From contig NZ_FOCV01000001.1 in the NCBI RefSeq assembly GCF_900110205.1, positions 62,001 to 126,000 of the forward strand: 64,000 nucleotides of DNA, written 5' to 3'. The DNA is from Rhizobium tibeticum (GTDB lineage: Bacteria; Pseudomonadota; Alphaproteobacteria; Rhizobiales; Rhizobiaceae). The position numbers and the translations under genes are program-made. Every line of letters starts with the position of its first letter. Within the stretch, counting starts at the first letter, position 1. Under the pieces are notes generated by a model, which did no database searches, was not told the DNA's origin, and was given only the letters and a program-made list of their open reading frames with translations. Positions 9,821 through 18,231 of this stretch are shown here, piece by piece.

Positions 9821-10072
9821 ATGACTGACAGCGCCAAGCCGGATGTTTCCGGTCTTTCCTTCGAGAAGGCGGTTGCCGAGCTCGAAAGCATCGTGGCCCG
9901 GCTGGAACGCGGCGATGTGGCGCTGGACGAATCCATCGAGATCTACGAGCGCGGCGAAGCGCTGAAGAAGCATTGCGAAACGCTGCTTTCGGCCGCCGAA
10001 AACCGCATCGAAAAGATCCGCCTCGACCGCGCCGGCAAGCCACAAGGCGTCGAGCCGCTGGACGGGGCGTAA
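9821..10072 (+). CDS. xseB: exodeoxyribonuclease VII small subunit
   Basis: Small subunit of exonuclease VII, which degrades single-stranded DNA into oligonucleotides with XseA. The 83-residue protein has the hallmark helices [20 protein letters not shown] and [20 protein letters not shown]. The ATG at 9821 is preferred; an in-frame TTG at 9815 overlaps the deacetylase stop and adds two residues. No xseA is in the window, which is normal. The association with the upstream deacetylase and the nearby dxs is a gene order I recall from other Rhizobiaceae. Confidence 0.92.
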   Translation: MTDSAKPDVSGLSFEKAVAELESIVARLERGDVALDESIEIYERGEALKKHCETLLSAAENRIEKIRLDRAGKPQGVEPLDGA

Positions 10073-10192
10073 GCCATCGTCAGCACGACCATCATCCTGA
10101 AGAACAGAGCGTCGCCCTTCGCGCGACAAGTTTTCCTAGTCCGCCATCCGCAATGGGTCTAGCGTAGATACAACGCTCATCGGAGATCTGCG

Positions 10193-11116
10193 ATGTCTTT
10201 CTTCCCCGGTAAAGACCCCCTGCCCGGCGACGCCTTCGCCTGCGACGCGATCGAGAACCTCATCATCCCGCGCACCAGCGATATCGGCGGTTTCGAGGTG
10301 CGGCGCGCGCTGCCGACACGACAGCGGCGGCTCGTCGGGCCGTTCATTTTCTTCGACCGCATGGGGCCGGCGATCCTCAAGCCGAACGAGGCACTGGATG
10401 TACGGCCGCATCCGCATATCGGGCTTTCGACTGTCACCTACCTCTTCGACGGCGAGATCCGGCACCTGGACAGCCTCGGCACCGAGAAGGTCATTCGTCC
10501 CGGCGACATCAACCTGATGACGGCAGGACGCGGCATCGTGCATTCTGAGCGCACGCCCGACAACCTGCGGGGCCATCCGCTTTTGATGTCCGGCCTGCAG
10601 ACCTGGCTCGCGCTGCCCGACGATAAGGAGGAGATCGATCCCTCCTTTGCGCACACTGAAAAGAGCGACATGCCCGTGATCGACGAACGCGGCGTGCGCG
10701 GGCGTGTCGTCATCGGATCGTTCGAGGGAATGTCCTCCCCAGTGAAGGTGTTGTCGGACACGCTCTATGCCGATATCAGTCTCGAGGCAGGGGTGAAGTT
10801 TCCCTTCGCTGCGGGACACGAGGAGCGGGCGGCCTACGTGCTGTCCGGCGAAGTCGTGATATCAGGCGACACATTTGCCGCCGATCAGTTGCTCGTCTTT
10901 CGGCCCGGCGATGTGATCACGCTCGAAGCCGGCAGCCAGGGCTGTCATCTCATGCTGTTTGGCGGAGCAGCGCTGAACTCGAAGCGCTACATCTGGTGGA
11001 ACTTCGTTTCGTCCTCGAAAGAGCGCATTGAAAAGGCAAAAGAGGAATGGCGGACCGGCAAGTTCGACATCGTTCCGGGGGACGAAGAAGAATTCATACC
11101 TTTGCCGGAAGGCTGA
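10193..11116 (+). CDS. pirin family protein
   Basis: Bicupin protein of the pirin family; some members bind iron and act as quercetin 2,3-dioxygenases or redox-sensitive regulators. In the 307-residue protein the N-terminal cupin keeps the full metal set H73, H75 (RPHPHIGLS) and H117, E119 (GIVHSER), so it can be expected to bind iron. The second cupin is near residues 200-270 (AGHEERAAYVLSGEV). It sits alone between xseB and dxs; role unknown. Confidence 0.9.
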   Translation: MSFFPGKDPLPGDAFACDAIENLIIPRTSDIGGFEVRRALPTRQRRLVGPFIFFDRMGPAILKPNEALDVRPHPHIGLSTVTYLFDGEIRHLDSLGTEKVIRPGDINLMTAGRGIVHSERTPDNLRGHPLLMSGLQTWLALPDDKEEIDPSFAHTEKSDMPVIDERGVRGRVVIGSFEGMSSPVKVLSDTLYADISLEAGVKFPFAAGHEERAAYVLSGEVVISGDTFAADQLLVFRPGDVITLEAGSQGCHLMLFGGAALNSKRYIWWNFVSSSKERIEKAKEEWRTGKFDIVPGDEEEFIPLPEG

Positions 11117-11222
11117 TCTCCTTTAGAAAGGAGTTTCCGCCGTTCTTGAAATCGACTTTTTTCACCGCAATTTATGGCTTAAAGGCATCCTGCCCAAGAA
11201 TGACAAGAAAGAGCGCCCACCC

Positions 11223-13139
11223 GTGACACAACCGCCGAAGACGCCGCTGCTGGACAAGGTTGCCTATCCAGCCGACCTCCGAAAGCTGGAGGATCGCGAC
11301 CTGCCGCAGCTTGCGCGCGAGGTCCGGGACGAAATGATCGATGCGGTGTCGCGCACCGGCGGTCATCTTGGCGCCGGCCTTGGGGTGGTTGAACTCACGA
11401 TCGCGATCCACAGCGTCTTCAATACACCGGAAGATCGGCTGATCTTCGATGTCGGGCACCAGTGCTATCCGCACAAGATCCTTACCGGCCGCCGCGATCG
11501 CATTCGCACGTTGCGTCAGGAGGGCGGCCTTTCCGGTTTCACGCGCCGGGCGGAAAGCGAATATGATCCGTTTGGGGCCGCTCATTCTTCCACGTCGATT
11601 TCCGCCGGCCTCGGCATGGCGGTTGCCTCCGAGCTCGACAAGACGGACCGCCGGGTGATCGCCGTGATCGGCGACGGCGCGATGTCGGCCGGCATGGCCT
11701 ACGAGGCGTTGAACAATGCCGGCGCGCTCGACGCCCGGCTGATCGTCATCCTCAACGACAACGACATGTCGATTGCGCCGCCGACCGGCGCGATGAGCGC
11801 CTATCTTGCACGCCTTGCCTCCGGCCGCACCTATATGGGCTTCCGCGATTTCGGCAAGAAACTGACGGCTTACCTCGGCAAGAATGTCGATCGCGCCATC
11901 ACCCGCGCCGTCGAGCATGCCCGCGGCTACGTAACCGGTGGCACCATGTTCGAGGAGATGGGCTTCTATCATATCGGCCCGATCGACGGTCACTCCTTCG
12001 AACACCTGCTGCCTGTGCTGCGCAATGTGCGCGACCATGCGGAAGGCCCGGTTCTGATCCATGTCGTGACGCAGAAGGGCAAGGGCTATGCGCCGGCGGA
12101 AGCCGCTGCCGACAAATATCACGGCGTCAACAAGTTCGACGTCATCACCGGTACGCAGGCGAAGGTGAAGCCGAACGCACCGAGCTACACGAGCGTTTTC
12201 GCCGAGACCCTGGTGCAGGAAGCAGAGCTCGACGACAAGATCGTCGGCATCACCGCCGCCATGCCGAACGGCACCGGGCTCGACAAGCTCGCAAGCGTCT
12301 TCCCGTCCCGTTGCTTCGATGTCGGGATTGCCGAGCAACATGCGGTGACCTTTGCGGCCGGCCTCGCCGCTGAAGGCTTCAAGCCGTTTGCCGCTCTCTA
12401 TTCCACCTTCCTGCAGCGCGCATACGACCAGGTCGTGCACGACGTCGCGATCCAGGGTCTGCCGGTTCGTTTCCCAATCGATCGCGCCGGCTTCGTCGGC
12501 GCCGATGGGCCGACCCATGCCGGATCCTTTGACACGACCTTCCTTGCCACCCTGCCCGGCTTCGTGGTCATGGCGGCGGCGGACGAAGCCGAACTGAAAC
12601 ATATGGTGCGAACCGCAGCCGCCTATGATGCAGGTCCGATCTCGTTCCGCTACCCACGCGGCGAAGGCGTCGGCGTCGAGATGCCGGTACGTGGCGAGAT
12701 CCTGCAGATCGGCAAGGGCCGCGTCGTCAAGGAAGGCTCGAAGGTGGCGCTGCTTTCCTTCGGCACCCGCCTTGCCGACTGCCTGTTTGCAGCAGAGGAT
12801 CTGGATGCCGCCGGCCTTTCGACGACGGTTGCCGACGCGCGCTTTGCCAAACCGCTGGATCACGAACTGATCCGCCAGCTTGCCCGCCACCACGAAATCC
12901 TGATCACAGTCGAGGAAGGTGCAGTCGGCGGCTTCGGCAGCCAGGTCATGCAGTTCCTGGCGATGGACGGTCTCCTCGACAACGGCCTGAAGATCCGATC
13001 GCTTGTCATGCCCGACGTATGGATGGAACAGGCAAAGCCGGAAGTGATGAACGCCCACGCCGGGCTGGATCGTGCGGGGATCGTTTCGACGGTCTTCAAG
13101 GCGCTTGGCCGCGGCCTGGCTGTCGGCGTCGCAGGCTAA
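11223..13139 (+). CDS. dxs: 1-deoxy-D-xylulose-5-phosphate synthase
   Basis: First enzyme of the MEP isoprenoid pathway; thiamine-diphosphate-dependent condensation of pyruvate and glyceraldehyde-3-phosphate. The 638-residue protein has the thiamine motif from IGDGAMSAG (GDG 150-152) to ILNDNDMSI near 178, the substrate-channel [10 protein letters not shown] (76-85), the transketolase pyrimidine domain ([24 protein letters not shown]) and the C-terminal domain with GGFGSQV. GTG start at 11223. It supplies precursors for the ispE and polyprenyl synthase steps encoded at the far end of the window. A small GC hairpin (13169-13187) follows the stop and may terminate it weakly. Confidence 0.96.
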   Translation: MTQPPKTPLLDKVAYPADLRKLEDRDLPQLAREVRDEMIDAVSRTGGHLGAGLGVVELTIAIHSVFNTPEDRLIFDVGHQCYPHKILTGRRDRIRTLRQEGGLSGFTRRAESEYDPFGAAHSSTSISAGLGMAVASELDKTDRRVIAVIGDGAMSAGMAYEALNNAGALDARLIVILNDNDMSIAPPTGAMSAYLARLASGRTYMGFRDFGKKLTAYLGKNVDRAITRAVEHARGYVTGGTMFEEMGFYHIGPIDGHSFEHLLPVLRNVRDHAEGPVLIHVVTQKGKGYAPAEAAADKYHGVNKFDVITGTQAKVKPNAPSYTSVFAETLVQEAELDDKIVGITAAMPNGTGLDKLASVFPSRCFDVGIAEQHAVTFAAGLAAEGFKPFAALYSTFLQRAYDQVVHDVAIQGLPVRFPIDRAGFVGADGPTHAGSFDTTFLATLPGFVVMAAADEAELKHMVRTAAAYDAGPISFRYPRGEGVGVEMPVRGEILQIGKGRVVKEGSKVALLSFGTRLADCLFAAEDLDAAGLSTTVADARFAKPLDHELIRQLARHHEILITVEEGAVGGFGSQVMQFLAMDGLLDNGLKIRSLVMPDVWMEQAKPEVMNAHAGLDRAGIVSTVFKALGRGLAVGVAG

Positions 13140-13205
13140 ATTCCTGCATCTTTGTTGGCGTGAAATGGCGGCCTGAAGCGCAGGCCGTCTGTGCTTTGCA
13201 CCGCA

Positions 13206-13234
13206 TTGACGACATGCAAATTTCTCTTTAGCTG
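13206..13234 (+). promoter_or_regulatory. candidate promoter for MFS leader transcript
   Basis: TTGACG at 13206-13211 is separated by 17 bases from TAGCTG at 13229-13234. The -35 is good and the -10 poor. If used, transcription would begin around 13241-13243, at or next to the ATG of the leader ORF, giving a leaderless leader peptide. Confidence 0.35.
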
Positions 13235-13242
13235 TAACGACC

Positions 13243-13299
13243 ATGAAAATCGCAATGGTTCTCATCGTGGTGACAGAGCGCATGGGCGGGATGGTTTAG
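13243..13299 (+). CDS. putative 18-residue leader peptide of MFS transporter
   Basis: A short ORF, ATG to TAG, encoding MKIAMVLIVVTERMGGMV. It lies at the front of a transcript that contains a hairpin and then an intrinsic terminator before the drug-efflux gene. The hydrophobic run with two adjacent valines resembles stalling sequences in leader peptides of macrolide-resistance genes (for example the IAVV and IFVI types), though this resemblance is only by eye. No Shine-Dalgarno is visible. The last six codons lie inside the 5' arm and loop of the hairpin at 13278-13324, so a stalled ribosome would affect that hairpin. The call is inference from architecture. Confidence 0.5.
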   Translation: MKIAMVLIVVTERMGGMV

Positions 13300-13324
13300 C
13301 CGTCCGGCGAAAGCACCCATGCGC
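13278..13324 (+). promoter_or_regulatory. leader hairpin overlapping the end of the leader ORF
   Basis: A perfect 9-bp stem, GCGCATGGG at 13278-13286 with CCCATGCGC at 13316-13324, encloses a GC-rich loop with a further small pairing. It begins in the ninth-last leader codon region and ends nine bases before the terminator stem, the position expected for an upstream control hairpin in an attenuator. Confidence 0.55.
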
Positions 13325-13332
13325 GGTAAGCA

Positions 13333-13355
13333 GGCTCCTGGCGGGGCCTTTTTTT
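13333..13355 (+). terminator. intrinsic terminator (attenuator) ahead of MFS gene
   Basis: GGCTCC (13333-13338), a four-base loop, GGGGCC (13343-13348) and seven T residues (13349-13355) form a textbook intrinsic terminator. It lies 34 bases after the leader ORF and 66 bases before the likely MFS start, so transcription of the transporter must pass it. Confidence 0.75.
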
Positions 13356-13421
13356 ATGCCTGAAGTTCAGCGCGCCTCGTCAGACTTTCGCGATCTCCCA
13401 CCGAAAAGACGGACCAAAGCC

Positions 13422-14678
13422 ATGACGGGCGACACTCTCATTGACACTTCGAGCACACAAACGACCGGCACAACGGTTGTCCCTTCCACTGCTGGCCCGC
13501 CGCGGCTAGCGACCCTCATCCTTCTCTCGGCGCTCGCGGTGCTGCCGGTAAATACGATCTTGCCGTCGCTGCCGCATATTGCCGCTGCGTTCCGAGCCGA
13601 CTTCGCACTCGTCAACCTCGCGGTTGCCGGCTACGCTATCGCCACCGCCCTGACGAACCTCCTCGCAGGCGCAATCTCGGATCGATACGGGCGCAGGCCC
13701 GTCGCATTGATTGCGATTTCCATATTCATTGTCGCTTCTGTTGGCTGCGCGCTCGCGACCGATATTGGCGTCTTCCTTCTATTTCGGGCGATGCAAGCGT
13801 CCATAGCGGCCTGCTTCTCCATCGCTCTCATCGTCATCAAGGAAACGTCAGCCGAACGCAAAGCGGCGAGCAAATTTGGCTATCTCGCCATGGGATGGGC
13901 GATCGCACCGATGCTCGGTCCTCTGTTCGGCGGGCTTCTGGACGAGTTGTTCGGATGGCGGGCAATCTTCCTCGTCTTTGCGATCCTTGGTACGGCTGCC
14001 CTCGCTTTGTCCATACGCGAGCTGAAAGAGACTGCCGTGCTCTCGTCCCGAGCAACGGCGAACTACCTTGCCTCATATGGCCAGCTACTGCGTTCGGCAC
14101 GGTTCTGGACTTACACGCTGTGCATGACCTTCTCCATGGGCACACTTTATATCTTCCTCGGAGGAGCCCCGTTGGCGATCGGCAGATCGCTCGATGGCTC
14201 AACTGCGACACTGGGCTTCTACATGGGAATGATCCCAGCAGGCTTCATCCTGGGCAGCTATCTGGCTGGCCGCTATGCCTCGAGACTTTCCCTCGGCACT
14301 ATGCTTGTTCTCGCGCGTCTGTTGGCATGCGTGGGGCTGTTGGCCGGCCTGATCCTGTCAATGTCGGGAAATACCCACGTCCTGGCGTTCTTTGGACCTT
14401 GCGTGTTCATCGGCATCAGCAACGGGTTGACCATGCCTGCCGCCAACACCGGCGTTCTTTCGGCGAATGCCGAACTTGCTGGAACTGCCGCGGGGCTGGC
14501 TGCCGCAATGTCGATCGCCGGTGGAGCGCTTGTCGTCTCGGTTGCCGGCGTGTTTGTCGCGCAGTCAGCGACAATCCAGGCGCTGTTCGCAACGATGCTG
14601 ATATCGGCGTCGCTCGCATTGTTGGCGGCACTCTGCGCATCTCTTCTGGATCGGCGTATTGCTCAGCCAATAGCCTAG
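13422..14678 (+). CDS. MFS multidrug efflux transporter (Bcr/CflA type)
   Basis: Predicted proton-coupled drug exporter of the inner membrane. About 418 residues with around 12 hydrophobic segments; the family motif A between TM2 and TM3 reads GAISDRYGRRP, and SLPHIAAAF after TM1 is typical of Bcr/CflA pumps. The frame is open upstream to 13191, but the preceding bases hold the leader peptide and terminator; ATG 13422 was chosen because the protein from there begins with an ordinary hydrophilic N-terminus, with ATG 13356 as an alternative directly after the T-tract. Regulation by the leader is likely. Substrates cannot be inferred. The gene interrupts a dxs-tlyA order I recall in relatives. 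Confidence 0.85.
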   Translation: MTGDTLIDTSSTQTTGTTVVPSTAGPPRLATLILLSALAVLPVNTILPSLPHIAAAFRADFALVNLAVAGYAIATALTNLLAGAISDRYGRRPVALIAISIFIVASVGCALATDIGVFLLFRAMQASIAACFSIALIVIKETSAERKAASKFGYLAMGWAIAPMLGPLFGGLLDELFGWRAIFLVFAILGTAALALSIRELKETAVLSSRATANYLASYGQLLRSARFWTYTLCMTFSMGTLYIFLGGAPLAIGRSLDGSTATLGFYMGMIPAGFILGSYLAGRYASRLSLGTMLVLARLLACVGLLAGLILSMSGNTHVLAFFGPCVFIGISNGLTMPAANTGVLSANAELAGTAAGLAAAMSIAGGALVVSVAGVFVAQSATIQALFATMLISASLALLAALCASLLDRRIAQPIA

Positions 14679-14739
14679 CAGACACGGCCGGTCGGCTAGA
14701 CGGTGAGCGTGTCGCGGGGTGTATATTCCACCCAATTGG

Positions 14740-14767
14740 AAAGGGCGACCCGATTGGAGCGCCCTTT
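14740..14767. terminator. terminator between MFS and chemoreceptor genes
   Basis: AAAGGGCG (14740-14747) pairs perfectly with CGCCCTTT (14760-14767) across a 12-base loop, followed by CTT on the plus strand. It separates the convergent MFS and chemoreceptor genes and probably serves mainly the plus strand. Confidence 0.65.
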
Positions 14768-14795
14768 CTTATTCGTTCAATGATGAGCCCGTGTC

Positions 14796-16736
14796 TCAGA
14801 ACTCGGTCCAGTCTTCCTTGACGGCTGCGGCGGTAGCGGCCTGGCCCCCGAAGGCGCTGGCGACACGATTGTTCAAGGCGCGGGCCGGAGAGGCAACCGG
14901 ACGCGATGCCGGGCGGGCCGAAGCTGCGCGGGGGGTTGCGGCGACGACATTGTTGCCGAGATTGAACTGCCGCAACAGATCATCGAGCGCGCCGGCCTCC
15001 TGAGCGAGCGAATGGCTGGCCGCCGTCTGCTCCTCGACCATCGCAGCATTCTGCTGCGTGCCCTGATCCATGTTATTGACCGCAGTGTTGATCTCCTGCA
15101 GACCGATCGACTGTTCGCGGGTCGCGGTGACGATGGCGCCGACGTGCTTGTTGATTTCCTGGACGGCGCCGACGATCTCGGCCAGCGCCTTGCCGGTTTC
15201 ATCGACCAGCGAGACGCCGGCATTGACCTGTGTGCCCGACGTGTTGATCAGCACCTTGATTTCCTTGGCCGCATTTGCCGAGCGCTGCGCCAGTTCGCGC
15301 ACTTCCTGCGCGACGACGGCAAATCCCTTGCCCGCCTCACCCGCACGTGCCGCTTCGACGCCTGCATTCAGCGCCAAGAGGTTAGTCTGGAAGGCGATGT
15401 CGTCGATCACACCGATGATATTGCTGATCTCACCGGAGGACTTTTCGATCTCCTGCATCGCAGAGACGGCCTTGCGGACGACATCACCGGACTTCTCGGC
15501 GCCGAGACGCGTGCGCTCGACCAGCTGGCCGACATCCTCGGCGCGCTTGGCGGAGTCGCGAACGGTGGTTGTGACCTCTTCGAGGGCTGCTGCAGTTTCC
15601 TCGACGGCAGCCGCCTGCTGCTCGGTCCGACGTGCGAGATCGTCGGCAGCCGAGCGGATTTCGCCAGCGCCGGCATTGATTGCGGAAGCATTGCGGCCGA
15701 CGGATTGAAGAGCAGCCTGCAGCTTCTCGACGGCGTTGTTGAAGTCGCTGCGCAGGCGATCGAATTGCGATGCGAAGGGCGTCGTGATGCGAACGGCGAC
15801 GTTGCCGTTGGCGAGATCCGACAGACCTCCTGCGAGGCCTTCGATGGCAAAGCGAAGTTCTGTTTCCTCGCGGGCCTTCTGTTCGTCGCCCGTCTGACGC
15901 TGACGCTCGGCGTCGCTACGCATGCGGTCTGTTTCGCCGGAGAGGCGAAGCTTCTCGATTGCCGCATCCTTGAAAACGAGAACCGACTTGGCCATGCGGC
16001 CGACTTCGTCCTGCCGGTCCAAGGCCGGAACGTCGATGTTGTTCTCTCCGCCGGCAAGGCGTCCCATCGCCGAGGTCATGCCGACGATCGGGCGGACGAT
16101 GCTGCGCGACAGCATCCAGGCAAGAAGGACGGCGGCAAAAGCGGCAGCAATGCCGCCGGTCAGCAGCGTGGCACGGAGATCGCTGCTGGCATCTGCCTGC
16201 AGAGCCGCAAGCGCGTTCGACTCGTCGCGCGCAGCAGCCTTGATCTTGGCGGACGCCTGACGGAACCCGTCGAGTTGGCCCTTTGTTTCGTTGACGCCGA
16301 TCTTGACGATCTGGTCGATCGGCATGTCGGTCTCCTTGCGAGCCTTGGACTGCGGTTCGGCAAGTTCGTGGAAATAGAGATCGGCGGCCTTCTGCATACC
16401 GTCGATCTGCTGGACGAAATCACCATTGCCGGCTGCGGTTTCGCGTGCAGCGGCGATCGCCTTCAGCATGCGCTCGCGGTTGGCAAAGATGTCACCATAG
16501 GTGCTGTCGCTACGGAACAGCAGGAAGCCGCGCAGGTTGACCGCCTGTTCGAGCATGGCCTGCAGCGCGTCGTCGATCTGGTTGACGAGACGCTCGGACT
16601 TCTTCTGCTGCTCGGAGGCGGCCGCAACGGCGCCTGCTTTCGAGTAGACAAAGGCGGAAACGGACAGAAAGATAAGGATCAGCACTGCGAATGTCGCAGC
16701 GAGCTTACCGTTCAAGGACATGCTTCTAGCAAACAT
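14796..16736 (-). CDS. methyl-accepting chemotaxis protein with CHASE3-like sensor and C-terminal CheR/CheB tether
   Basis: Transmembrane chemoreceptor, 646 residues. TM1 at about 10-32, a periplasmic helical sensor (about 35-190) with the CHASE3-like stretch [16 protein letters not shown]2 at about 193-213, HAMP at 214-270 and the kinase-control hairpin with tip [20 protein letters not shown] and [20 protein letters not shown]. The protein ends in DWTEF, matching the xWxxF pentapeptide that tethers CheR and CheB in enteric receptors; the two chemoreceptors downstream lack it. AGGAGA lies upstream of ATG 16736. Ligand unknown. The gene appears inserted between dxs and tlyA together with the MFS and small secreted protein genes. 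Confidence 0.92.
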   Translation of the reverse strand: MFARSMSLNGKLAATFAVLILIFLSVSAFVYSKAGAVAAASEQQKKSERLVNQIDDALQAMLEQAVNLRGFLLFRSDSTYGDIFANRERMLKAIAAARETAAGNGDFVQQIDGMQKAADLYFHELAEPQSKARKETDMPIDQIVKIGVNETKGQLDGFRQASAKIKAAARDESNALAALQADASSDLRATLLTGGIAAAFAAVLLAWMLSRSIVRPIVGMTSAMGRLAGGENNIDVPALDRQDEVGRMAKSVLVFKDAAIEKLRLSGETDRMRSDAERQRQTGDEQKAREETELRFAIEGLAGGLSDLANGNVAVRITTPFASQFDRLRSDFNNAVEKLQAALQSVGRNASAINAGAGEIRSAADDLARRTEQQAAAVEETAAALEEVTTTVRDSAKRAEDVGQLVERTRLGAEKSGDVVRKAVSAMQEIEKSSGEISNIIGVIDDIAFQTNLLALNAGVEAARAGEAGKGFAVVAQEVRELAQRSANAAKEIKVLINTSGTQVNAGVSLVDETGKALAEIVGAVQEINKHVGAIVTATREQSIGLQEINTAVNNMDQGTQQNAAMVEEQTAASHSLAQEAGALDDLLRQFNLGNNVVAATPRAASARPASRPVASPARALNNRVASAFGGQAATAAAVKEDWTEF

Positions 16737-17041
16737 CAGTCAATCTCTCCTGGCGGCCTGCGGCCATGGCGACGTCGGGCATGCCAATGCATGCTCAAAA
16801 AATTCGGATAGCGAACATGATCAGCAAATGGGAGGAAGCCATCATGGCGGGAAGCAGCTTCGGCGAGCCGCTGCAATCTGCCTGACCCTATGTCGGCAGA
16901 CTTTAAATTTGTTTAAGTTCGTGCGACGCAGTATCGTCGCAATGACCCGAACCCATTCTCAACTTTAAATGTGCATTTCTGGCCTTCACTTTTCTTGCCT
17001 GAGGTGTAGGATGACACATCCTCAGAAAGGGAGGGATGCCC
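16737..17041. other. divergent intergenic region
   Basis: 305 bases between the divergent chemoreceptor and small secreted protein genes, AT-richer after 16900. It must hold both promoters, but I cannot pick them with confidence. It contains a 13-codon ORF at 16844-16885 (plus) preceded by a strong GGAGG, and a small imperfect hairpin (TGAGG and CCTCA, 17000-17024) just before the ribosome site of the downstream gene. Confidence 0.4.
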
Positions 17042-17422
17042 ATGCGTGTTGTTATTAGCGCACTCGCAACGACGCTCGCGATTTGCAGTCCCGCGGCAGC
17101 CGCCGAAAAGATGACCGGCAAGGAACTGACTGCGCTTCTTGGTCAAGGCAAGGAGCTGATGTTGGGCGGTCCCGGCAAAGGATACCAGGGCAGCCTTACG
17201 CTCGACGCCAACGGGACAGCAATGGGACAAGTAAAGCTCGACAGCGGCCAAGTGATTCCGATCGAAGGCGTCTGGGCAGTCAAGAAGGACAAATTCTGTC
17301 GAACCTGGAAGGGTGGCCGCGACGCCGGCAAGGAAATCTGCGAGACGTGGGTCAAAACTGGACCGAAGTCAGTCGAAGTAATAGTCGGCAAGAGAGATCT
17401 CGGGACGAATTCTTGGAACTAG
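17042..17422 (+). CDS. small secreted protein of unknown function
   Basis: 126 residues with an N-terminal signal peptide (RVVISALATTLAICSPAAAA, cleavage expected near AAAA-EK), so periplasmic or secreted. The mature part has a repeating small-beta pattern (GYQGSLTLDANGTAMGQV, IEGVWAVKKDKFCRTW) and two cysteines that could pair. The layout resembles DUF995-type small periplasmic proteins, but I do not recognise it securely. The ATG at 17042 is placed seven bases after GGGAGG; the ATG at 17036 overlaps that site. No function is assigned. Confidence 0.65.
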   Translation: MRVVISALATTLAICSPAAAAEKMTGKELTALLGQGKELMLGGPGKGYQGSLTLDANGTAMGQVKLDSGQVIPIEGVWAVKKDKFCRTWKGGRDAGKEICETWVKTGPKSVEVIVGKRDLGTNSWN

Positions 17423-17484
17423 GCCTCGCGCCCACTTGCAACAAAAGGCTTGCAACCGATGGCGTTGCCCGTCATGGACAGCGC

Positions 17485-18231
17485 ATGTCAGATCAGAACA
17501 CGCAACGCCTTGACCAGCTTCTCGTCAGCCTTGGTCTCTTCGCCAGCCGTTCCCGCGCGCGCGATGCCGTGCAGCGCGGCACCGTCAAAGTCGGTGGCAA
17601 GGTTGTGACCAAGGCCGGCGCGCTGTTTGGCGAAGATGCCGCAATCCAGATCGATGATCCGGCGCAGGAATATGTCTCGCGCGCAGCGTTGAAGCTCGCC
17701 GCCGCGCTGGATCATTTCAAGCTCGATCCGTCGGGGCATCGCTGTCTCGATGTCGGCGCTTCGACCGGCGGCTTCACGGAAGTCCTGCTGGCGCGCGGTG
17801 CGGCGCAGGTCACCGCGATCGACGTCGGGCATGGCCAGATGCATCCGCGCATATCGAACGATCCCCGTGTGACCAACATCGAGGGTCTGAACGCGCGCAA
17901 CCTGACGGCCGAGGACATCGGGCACCCGATCACCTTCATTGTGTCGGACGTCTCCTTTATCTCTCTGAAACTGGCGCTGGCCCCTGCCCTTGATCTTGCG
18001 GAAGCGGGAGCTGTCGCCGCTCTCCTCGTCAAGCCGCAGTTCGAGGCCGGGCGCGATGCGATCGGCAAGGGCGGGCTTCTCAAGGATCCGTCGTCTGCGC
18101 CTGATGTCGCAGCCGAACTCGAGCATTGGTTCGTCGAGGACATGGGCTGGGACAGCCTCGGACTGATCCCCTCCCCCATTGCCGGCGGCGACGGCAACCA
18201 GGAATTTCTACTCGCAGGAACAAAACCGTGA
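17485..18231 (+). CDS. tlyA: TlyA family rRNA (cytidine-2'-O)-methyltransferase
   Basis: S4-domain plus FtsJ-type methyltransferase, historically called hemolysin TlyA; characterised members 2'-O-methylate rRNA cytidines. In 248 residues, the S4 RNA-binding domain occupies about 7-65 (RLDQLLVSLGLFASRSRARD, VKVGGKVVTKAG) and the SAM-binding motif is CLDVGASTGGFTEVLL near 85-100; IVSDVSFISL and LLVKPQFEAGRD give the rest of the catalytic core. The open frame extends upstream to 17083, but ATG 17485 gives the expected family start. Its last four bases (GTGA) overlap the next gene's GTG start, so the two RNA modification genes are coupled. Confidence 0.9.
   Translation: MSDQNTQRLDQLLVSLGLFASRSRARDAVQRGTVKVGGKVVTKAGALFGEDAAIQIDDPAQEYVSRAALKLAAALDHFKLDPSGHRCLDVGASTGGFTEVLLARGAAQVTAIDVGHGQMHPRISNDPRVTNIEGLNARNLTAEDIGHPITFIVSDVSFISLKLALAPALDLAEAGAVAALLVKPQFEAGRDAIGKGGLLKDPSSAPDVAAELEHWFVEDMGWDSLGLIPSPIAGGDGNQEFLLAGTKP

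Noticed and set aside
8697..10043. 448-codon open frame antisense to the HDAC-like and xseB genes
   Set aside because: Both plus-strand genes carry complete family motifs; this is a shadow.
11172..13283. 703-codon open frame antisense to dxs
   Set aside because: Mirror of a high-GC gene. Its translation shows no family pattern, and dxs on the other strand is certain.
13243..13355. A known riboswitch class (SAM-II, guanidine, fluoride, manganese) before the MFS gene
   Set aside because: None of the consensus core sequences I know are present; the leader ORF and terminator explain the region better.
15012..16811. 599-codon open frame antisense to the first chemoreceptor (likewise 19642-21342 and 21581-22573)
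   Set aside because: Antisense shadows of MCP codon usage; leucine/arginine-rich translations without recognisable domains.
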